Below, one piece after another: positions 59,286 to 64,000 of a stretch of DNA of 64,000 bases. The DNA is from Bergeyella_A cardium (GTDB lineage Bacteria > Bacteroidota > Bacteroidia > Flavobacteriales > Weeksellaceae). The notes under the pieces were generated by a model, which ran no database searches, was not told the DNA's origin, and saw only the letters and a list, made by a program, of their open reading frames with translations. Both the position numbers and the translations under genes were made by a program. The stretch lies in assembly GCF_030012605.2 (NCBI RefSeq), contig NZ_CP114055.2; one strand, 5' to 3'. Every line of letters begins with the position of its first letter. Position 1 is the first letter of the stretch.

Positions 59286-59456
59286 GTAATTCTTGATGGT
59301 AGGGTTTAGGTAGTAAAGTTTAGAAATACTATGAATTATTGTGTTTTAGCTATTGGATAGAGGCTAATTGGTCCTCTTTCGCATTACAATCCCACTTCTT
59401 TGCATTACAATCTCATTTATTTACATTGCAATAAATGTTTTCTTTGCTTTCACATA

Positions 59457-60050
59457 TTAATCTTCGTATTCATAAATGGTTTCGGATGCTATAAAATCAA
59501 TTTTATAAGCCTTTCCGTCAGGGACTAGGATGACTTCATTGGTGCTTTTATAACCTTCTACGAAATCTATATCTACTCGATACTTGGTAGGAGCTAAGCG
59601 CTTTATACTTACAGATTTTAATTTACTAATCCCCGTTTCCATTTCACTTGGGTTACCTAAGAAGTAATATTCCTCATTATCAAGATCATAGATCCCCCCC
59701 CAAGTGGATTTATATTTTTTTAAAGCCTGACGAAGCTCTCTATCGGTCATATTAGAAGGCCCGAAGATCTCCATCTTATCTTTCATAAAGCGGAGGAAGC
59801 GCTTGGTACAGACTTTTTCTTGATTTGGAAAGCAATATTTTGATGAATTTTTGCATTTGAAAATACTTTTTAGCCATTCTTCTCCGCTTATCTGTGGCGA
59901 GGTAGAAAGCCCAATGTTTTGAATATCAACAGATGCTTTCTCCGCAGGACAAGTAGCATAATCGGAGGTTTTAGAGATCAGGCCTGCTGATGTTTCAGCA
60001 TTTTTTTCAATAGAATGAGCACCGAAAACCATTGCCGAAGCAAGGAACAT
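59457..60050 (-). CDS. Secreted protein of unknown function, start codon uncertain
   Basis: This protein of about 197 residues starts at ATG 60050 with a short hydrophobic leader (MFLASAMVFGA). In frame just upstream are seven codons reading (ATA) KKISIL, which would complete a classic signal peptide if the ATA at 60069-60071 were a start codon. The body is rich in Lys, Cys (five in the first half) and aromatic residues, with no family I recognise. It follows the S9 peptidase gene by 51 nt on the same strand and may be co-transcribed. Confidence 0.6.
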   Translation of the reverse strand: MFLASAMVFGAHSIEKNAETSAGLISKTSDYATCPAEKASVDIQNIGLSTSPQISGEEWLKSIFKCKNSSKYCFPNQEKVCTKRFLRFMKDKMEIFGPSNMTDRELRQALKKYKSTWGGIYDLDNEEYYFLGNPSEMETGISKLKSVSIKRLAPTKYRVDIDFVEGYKSTNEVILVPDGKAYKIDFIASETIYEYED

Positions 60051-60101
60051 TAAAATTGAAATCTTTTTTATAATTATTTATTTTAATCTAGTAGCTGATA
60101 T

Positions 60102-62099
60102 TTACAAAGTCTCTTTTAGCCAAGAGAAAAATTCGCGTTGCCAAAGGATACCGTTCTGAGGTTTGAGTACCCAATGGTTCTCGTTGGGGAAGTAAAGGAA
60201 TTTAGATTTTAATCCCTTCAGCCTTGCTGCTTGGAAGGCTCCCTGCCCCTGTTCATAAGGTACGCGATAGTCTATCCCGCCTTGGATAATCATTATCGGT
60301 TTATTCCATTTGGAGATAAAGTTGCTCGGATTGAAATCAGTAAACGACTTCGGAAGCGGCTGAGAGTAGAGGTTCCCTCCCAAATCCCAATCGGCAAACC
60401 AAAGTTCTTCAGTGGTGAGCGACCAAGATTTCATATCAAATAAACCGTTGTGAGAGATGAATGTCTTAAATCTGTTTTCGTGAATCCCTGCGAGCATTAG
60501 CACAGAATAGCCTCCATAGCTCGCTCCCACAGCCCCTACTCTATCGCCATCTACATACGGGAGGGTTTTCGCATAATCTACAGCAGAGAGGTAGTCTCTC
60601 ATTGGCTGGCCGCCCCAGTCTTTGGAGATATCCTCATTCCACTTTACTCCCCAACCAGGCATTCCTCTTCGGTTAGGGGCGATGATGATGTATCCATTAG
60701 CTGCCATCAGAGCGAAATTCCATCTAATGCTGAAAAACTGGGTAACGGGAGACTGTGGGCCACCCTGACAATAAAGCAATGCAGGGTATTTCTTATTCGG
60801 ATCAAAGTTCGGTGGATAGTGGAACCATACCCCCATCTCCTTACCGTCAGTAGTTTTTACCATTTTAAGCTCAGATTTACCCTGAGAGAGCTTGGTATAA
60901 GTATCTTTATTCACAGCGGTAATCCGCTTCATAGCACCGTTTTTCAAATCTACGGAGAACAAATCGGCATTATGGTTAATATCTACCCTGCTGACCAAAA
61001 GCTGATTTTTATTGAGCGCATAGATTGCATTCACATCAAAATTTCCGTTAGTGATTTGCTTAATCTTTTTAGTCTGAATATCCAATGAGAAAAGCTGAAC
61101 CGTTCCTTTGATTGCCGCGGTAAAATAAATCATCTTCTCACTTGCAAAGAAAGCATTTCCACCTGCGATTTCATCCCAGCTTTCGGTAAGATTAATGACT
61201 TTTCCTGTAGCCCAGTTCATTATTTTGATATCTTTTTTATCAGATTCATAGCCATCATTCGCCATACTGAACCAGAGCAAATGCTTCCCATCGGGAGAGA
61301 ATTTAGGGTCTGTATCATAGCCTTTGTTAGTTTCGGTGAGGTTTTTTATCTCCCCCGAAGAAAGGCTATAAGAGAAAATATCTGTATTGGTAGATTTTGC
61401 GTACTCAATGCCCTCCAATGGCTTCATAACGAAGAGAAGTTGCGAAGAATCCGGGCTCCAAAGGAAGTCTTCCTTCCCGCCGAAAGGGCGCTGAGGAGAA
61501 TCCCAAGCCTTACCTTCGAGCAAGTCTTTAGCAGTATCTACCGATTGAGAAACTTCTACAACGAAGATATGGTTGTACTTACCCTCATTAAAATAATCCC
61601 AATGCCTGTGATTGAGATCCGTATAAATATGCCCCGAAGTTTTTTCAAGGTCAGAATGCTTGTCCTTACCCAAAAGTTTTTCTACCAAAACTTCTTTGCT
61701 GAAAGCAATTTTCTTTGCATCTGGGGAGATAATAATATGATCTACCTCTCCGATGGTGTAAAATTCTTCCCAAGAACTTCCCTTGTCTTTGGAGCGGTAA
61801 ATCTTCCCGCCTTCCTGAGCATAAATTCCATTTTTATCCCATTGGATTAATGATTTTTTACCTAAATCTATCTTATGCGAAGCTCCTCCATTGAGAAGAT
61901 TGAGAAAATAAATTTCCGACTTGGTTTTCTCGGTTTGGATATCGGTTTTACTCAGTTTATAAATCAGTTCAGACTGAGATGGGGAAACGGTTTCTACACC
62001 TAATCTATTAAGACTCCAGAGGATTTCTGGTGTCATTACCTGCTGTGCATTCATCAGAAAAGGAGCTGCAAGAGCTACGATGCTATGTTTTAGTTTCAT
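60102..62099 (-). CDS. S9C-family prolyl oligopeptidase-like/acylaminoacyl peptidase, exported
   Basis: This 665-residue exported serine peptidase of the DPP5/acylaminoacyl-peptidase type has a signal peptide (about 1-18, ending LMNAQ). A WD40-like propeller (about 40-400; SPDSSQLLFV, FSPDGKHLLWF) precedes an alpha/beta hydrolase domain with nucleophile Ser in GASYGGY (about 514), Asp in IQGGIDYRVP and His in NENHWVL. Such enzymes release dipeptides from N-termini. It is the second S9 peptidase in the window and unrelated in detail to the DPP-IV at 6417. Confidence 0.9.
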   Translation of the reverse strand: MKLKHSIVALAAPFLMNAQQVMTPEILWSLNRLGVETVSPSQSELIYKLSKTDIQTEKTKSEIYFLNLLNGGASHKIDLGKKSLIQWDKNGIYAQEGGKIYRSKDKGSSWEEFYTIGEVDHIIISPDAKKIAFSKEVLVEKLLGKDKHSDLEKTSGHIYTDLNHRHWDYFNEGKYNHIFVVEVSQSVDTAKDLLEGKAWDSPQRPFGGKEDFLWSPDSSQLLFVMKPLEGIEYAKSTNTDIFSYSLSSGEIKNLTETNKGYDTDPKFSPDGKHLLWFSMANDGYESDKKDIKIMNWATGKVINLTESWDEIAGGNAFFASEKMIYFTAAIKGTVQLFSLDIQTKKIKQITNGNFDVNAIYALNKNQLLVSRVDINHNADLFSVDLKNGAMKRITAVNKDTYTKLSQGKSELKMVKTTDGKEMGVWFHYPPNFDPNKKYPALLYCQGGPQSPVTQFFSIRWNFALMAANGYIIIAPNRRGMPGWGVKWNEDISKDWGGQPMRDYLSAVDYAKTLPYVDGDRVGAVGASYGGYSVLMLAGIHENRFKTFISHNGLFDMKSWSLTTEELWFADWDLGGNLYSQPLPKSFTDFNPSNFISKWNKPIMIIQGGIDYRVPYEQGQGAFQAARLKGLKSKFLYFPNENHWVLKPQNGILWQREFFSWLKETL

Positions 62100-62117
62100 T
62101 TTTATTATTAAAGTTTT

Positions 62118-62462
62118 TTAATCATCTACAAAAATTCCATTGAGTATGGAGGTAAAAATCGATAGGAGAACGCTAAAAATAAACGCCGTTACGAAGCCAT
62201 CAATCTTCATATTATCTATAAAATAATCTGCGATGAGGATGGTAACGGTATTGATGACAAGGGCAAATAGCCCAAGGCTAATAACAGTAAGCGGCATACT
62301 GATGATTTTGAGGATGGGCTTTATAAAGGTGTTGACAAGCCCTAAAACCACAGCGAAGATGATTGCGGTTTTAAATCCATCATTAAAGGCTACTCCTGAC
62401 ATAAAATAAGTAAGCCCATACGACACTCCCGCCGTGATGAGCAGGCGAATAATTAAGTTCAT
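62118..62462 (-). CDS. Small membrane protein, phage_holin_4_2/YvlD-like family
   Basis: A 114-residue protein with four hydrophobic segments (about 5-25, 30-48, 58-78 and 88-108) and the family block VNTFIKPILKIISMPLTVISLGLFALVINT. Despite the database family name this is not a phage gene: no phage genes surround it, and the family is widespread in chromosomes. Function is unknown. It is 5 nt downstream of the Lrp-like regulator and co-transcribed with it. Confidence 0.8.
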   Translation of the reverse strand: MNLIIRLLITAGVSYGLTYFMSGVAFNDGFKTAIIFAVVLGLVNTFIKPILKIISMPLTVISLGLFALVINTVTILIADYFIDNMKIDGFVTAFIFSVLLSIFTSILNGIFVDD

Positions 62463-62467
62463 TTGTT

Positions 62468-62947
62468 CTATTCTTTTTCTTGGTTTGTTACTGGTATTCT
62501 GGTTTCGCTCTTTACTACAGAAAGTACAATTGAGCTGCTATAATTTCCGATATTCGGTAGCTCAGCAATGATTTTCATCATAAAATTATTGTAGTCATTA
62601 ATATCTTTGGCAACTATTTTCATCATATAATCATACTGTCCAGAGAGGCGGATTACTTCCAATATCTGTTGTTTCTCGCTTGCTTTGGTTTCAAATTCAC
62701 GGATTCTATCGATTGACTGCTCTTTAAGCGTTACATAGCAGTAAGATATAATGTTGTAGCCCAGAGCTTCTCTATCTACAACAGCTACATTTCTCAGGAT
62801 AAGTCCACTTTTTTTAAGAGCTTTTATACGCTCATAAGTGGGTGTGAAAGACAGTCCTACCCTTTCTGATAATTCTTTTATAGGGGTAGAAAAATTTCTT
62901 TGTAAAATATCTAATATCTGTAAATCTATACTGTCTAATGTTTTCAT
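62468..62947 (-). CDS. Lrp/AsnC-family transcriptional regulator
   Basis: This 159-residue regulator has an N-terminal helix-turn-helix (about 5-60; LDILQRNFSTPIKELSERVGLS) and a C-terminal ligand-binding ACT-like RAM domain (about 70-150; GQYDYMMKIVAKDINDYNNFM). Members bind amino acids or related small molecules and regulate transport or metabolism. The effector and targets are unknown. Its promoter box lies 19 nt upstream, and the small membrane gene downstream is a likely target or partner. Confidence 0.92.
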   Translation of the reverse strand: MKTLDSIDLQILDILQRNFSTPIKELSERVGLSFTPTYERIKALKKSGLILRNVAVVDREALGYNIISYCYVTLKEQSIDRIREFETKASEKQQILEVIRLSGQYDYMMKIVAKDINDYNNFMMKIIAELPNIGNYSSSIVLSVVKSETRIPVTNQEKE

Positions 62948-62966
62948 AATTTACTAATATAGGGCA

Positions 62967-62974
62967 CAAATATA
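62967..62974 (-). promoter_or_regulatory. -7 promoter box (TATATTTG) for the Lrp-like operon
   Basis: Minus-strand TAnnTTTG box 19 nt before the start. Confidence 0.55.
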
Positions 62975-63097
62975 GGTAAATATCACCTTTATAAGGTAAG
63001 GCATTTTATTAAAGTTTATAATTGAAATCTTCATTTGCTAAATTGTAATTAAACTCACATTATCAGTATTAAGGATGATTTTTTAGATAGAAATAAG

Positions 63098-63105
63098 TAC
63101 TTTTG
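63098..63105 (+). promoter_or_regulatory. -7 promoter box (TACTTTTG) for the phosphatase gene
   Basis: TAnnTTTG box 26 nt before the ATG at 63132. Confidence 0.55.
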
Positions 63106-63131
63106 AGGGCAAAAATTAATACATCAGAAGA

Positions 63132-63584
63132 ATGAAAATATTAATGGTATGCTTAGGAAATATCTGCCGAAGTCCGCTTGCAGAAGGGATATTAAAATCT
63201 AAACTCCCTGAAAATTTTATAGTAGATTCGGCTGGTACAAGTGCCTTTCACAAAGGGGAAATACCTGATGAAAGAGCAATATCTATAGCAAAAGAACAGG
63301 GAATCGATATATCTAATCAACGCTCAAGACCATTGCAAATATGGGATTTTGATGAGTTTGATAGAATCTACTGTATGGACAAGAGCAACCTTAGTAATGT
63401 TCTTTCAATGGCTGAGAATGATAGGCAGAAGGAGAAGGTCTCATTGATTTTAGATATACTGGAAGATAGTATTAGCGAAGTTCCAGACCCTTATTATAGC
63501 GGTAAAGAAAGCTTTGAAAAGGTATATCAACTCCTCGATAGAGCTTGTACGGCAATAGCCAGCGAGCTTTTATCAGAATCATAA
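63132..63584 (+). CDS. Low-molecular-weight protein-tyrosine phosphatase
   Basis: This 150-residue LMW phosphatase has the CX5R signature CLGNICR (Cys7, Arg13) right at the N-terminus and the general-acid Asp in DPYYSG near 118. It dephosphorylates Tyr (or arginine in some homologues). Whether it is a BY-kinase partner is not shown, as no kinase or capsule genes are near. Confidence 0.93.
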   Translation: MKILMVCLGNICRSPLAEGILKSKLPENFIVDSAGTSAFHKGEIPDERAISIAKEQGIDISNQRSRPLQIWDFDEFDRIYCMDKSNLSNVLSMAENDRQKEKVSLILDILEDSISEVPDPYYSGKESFEKVYQLLDRACTAIASELLSES

Positions 63585-63592
63585 AAAGGCTG

Positions 63593-63600
63593 TATATTTG
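63593..63600 (+). promoter_or_regulatory. -7 promoter box (TATATTTG) for the YceI-like gene
   Basis: TAnnTTTG box 22 nt before the ATG at 63623. Confidence 0.55.
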
Positions 63601-63622
63601 CATCAGTTTAAAATTAAAATCA

Positions 63623-64000
63623 ATGAAAAAAATAGCATTAGGCTTAGTATTAGTAAGCACACTGGCATTTGGTCAGTCAAAAAAAGTAACATCATCTAAT
63701 GTACATTGGTGGGGGTATAAGGTAATGAAATCCGAAGGCTCTTCTCACGATGGTACAGTAGATGTAAAATCAGGATTTGTAACCTTGAAAAAAAATCAAG
63801 TAGTGGGTGGTACTTTTGTATTGGATATGACGAGCATCAATGCTGTAGATGTAACGGGAAATATGCAAACAAAACTTAATGCACACCTGAAAGATGGAGA
63901 CTTCTTCGAAGTAGATAAGTACCCAACTGCAACCTTTCAGATTACATCCGTAAAGAAAAATAAAAGCACGGACTTTACCCATACCATCAGTGGAAAACTG
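63623..64000 (+). CDS. YceI-family periplasmic protein, 3'-truncated by window edge
   Basis: The first 126 residues of a YceI-like lipocalin-fold protein, which binds isoprenoid or other hydrophobic molecules. A signal peptide (MKKIALGLVLVSTLAFGQ) precedes the mature start. The family pattern is VHWWGYKV..., then GFVTLKKNQVVGGTFVLDM and HLKDGDFFEVDKYPTATFQI. The open frame runs off the right end of the window with the C-terminal strands missing. It has its own promoter box. Confidence 0.88.
   Translation, partial: MKKIALGLVLVSTLAFGQSKKVTSSNVHWWGYKVMKSEGSSHDGTVDVKSGFVTLKKNQVVGGTFVLDMTSINAVDVTGNMQTKLNAHLKDGDFFEVDKYPTATFQITSVKKNKSTDFTHTISGKL

Noticed and set aside
62118..62462. Holin-like gene as a sign of a prophage
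   Set aside because: No other phage genes surround it, and the YvlD-like family is common in ordinary chromosomes and coupled here to an Lrp-type regulator.
1..64000. CRISPR arrays, tRNA or rRNA genes, insertion sequences
   Set aside because: No regularly spaced repeats, no cloverleaf-like sequences with the TTC loop and no transposase-like protein were seen on reading both strands.

Overview
The window looks like chromosomal DNA of a flavobacterium (Bacteroidetes), most likely in the Weeksellaceae (Chryseobacterium / Riemerella / Bergeyella group). The reasons are: Bacteroidetes -7 promoter boxes (TAnnTTTG) ahead of many genes, A-rich start regions with almost no Shine-Dalgarno sequences, type IX secretion (T9SS) genes porT and porZ together with proteins carrying T9SS sorting tails, a Bacteroidetes-type split 5'-nucleotidase, and a flavobacterial 6S RNA between zapA and rny. 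The species is not determinable from the sequence alone. No rRNA, tRNA, prophage, insertion sequence or CRISPR array was seen.

Layout. 1-5.5 kb: queA (5' end missing), recG, lolD, mrp and a NifU-domain gene for Fe-S assembly. 5.5-11.5 kb: SRP RNA, a DUF4199 membrane protein, an S9 dipeptidyl peptidase, mtaB, a small outer-membrane protein and a SpoU/TrmH methyltransferase. 11.5-19.1 kb (minus strand): porZ, a two-gene 5'-nucleotidase, rpe and monomeric icd, with an orphan structured-RNA candidate near 15.9 kb. 19.3-26 kb (plus strand): nif3-like, coiled-coil CT398-like, a membrane-anchored unknown, ubiE/menG, porT, a coiled-coil gene, zapA, 6S RNA and rny. 26-29.8 kb: two near-identical tandem T9SS cargo genes. 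29.9-36 kb: mtgA, Xaa-Pro aminopeptidase, rpsA, a thioesterase and isochorismate synthase (with ubiE, menaquinone synthesis). 36-39.2 kb (minus): dapA and an OmpA-family protein.

39.3-42 kb is the accessory part: a complete retron on the minus strand. It has a phosphoribosyltransferase / winged-helix effector, then an msr-msd RNA bounded by matching a1/a2 repeats, then a retron reverse transcriptase with NAxxH, YADD and VTG motifs. The a1 repeat contains the effector stop codon and the a2 repeat contains the RT start codon. The effector-RNA-RT cassette reads as an anti-phage toxin/antitoxin-like unit and is the most interesting system in the window.

42-64 kb: a PIF1-like helicase, acpH, radA, a TonB-dependent receptor, purF and purC (behind a long structured leader), ffh, a second OmpA-family gene whose 3' end is an inverted near-perfect copy of the first, an M13 metallopeptidase, a Smr-less MutS2, a secreted unknown, an S9 peptidase, a small membrane protein, an Lrp/AsnC regulator, a low-molecular-weight phosphatase and a YceI protein cut by the window end. 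Dispersed REP-like elements (a CTAAGTGC head plus a covarying hairpin) lie in several gaps.
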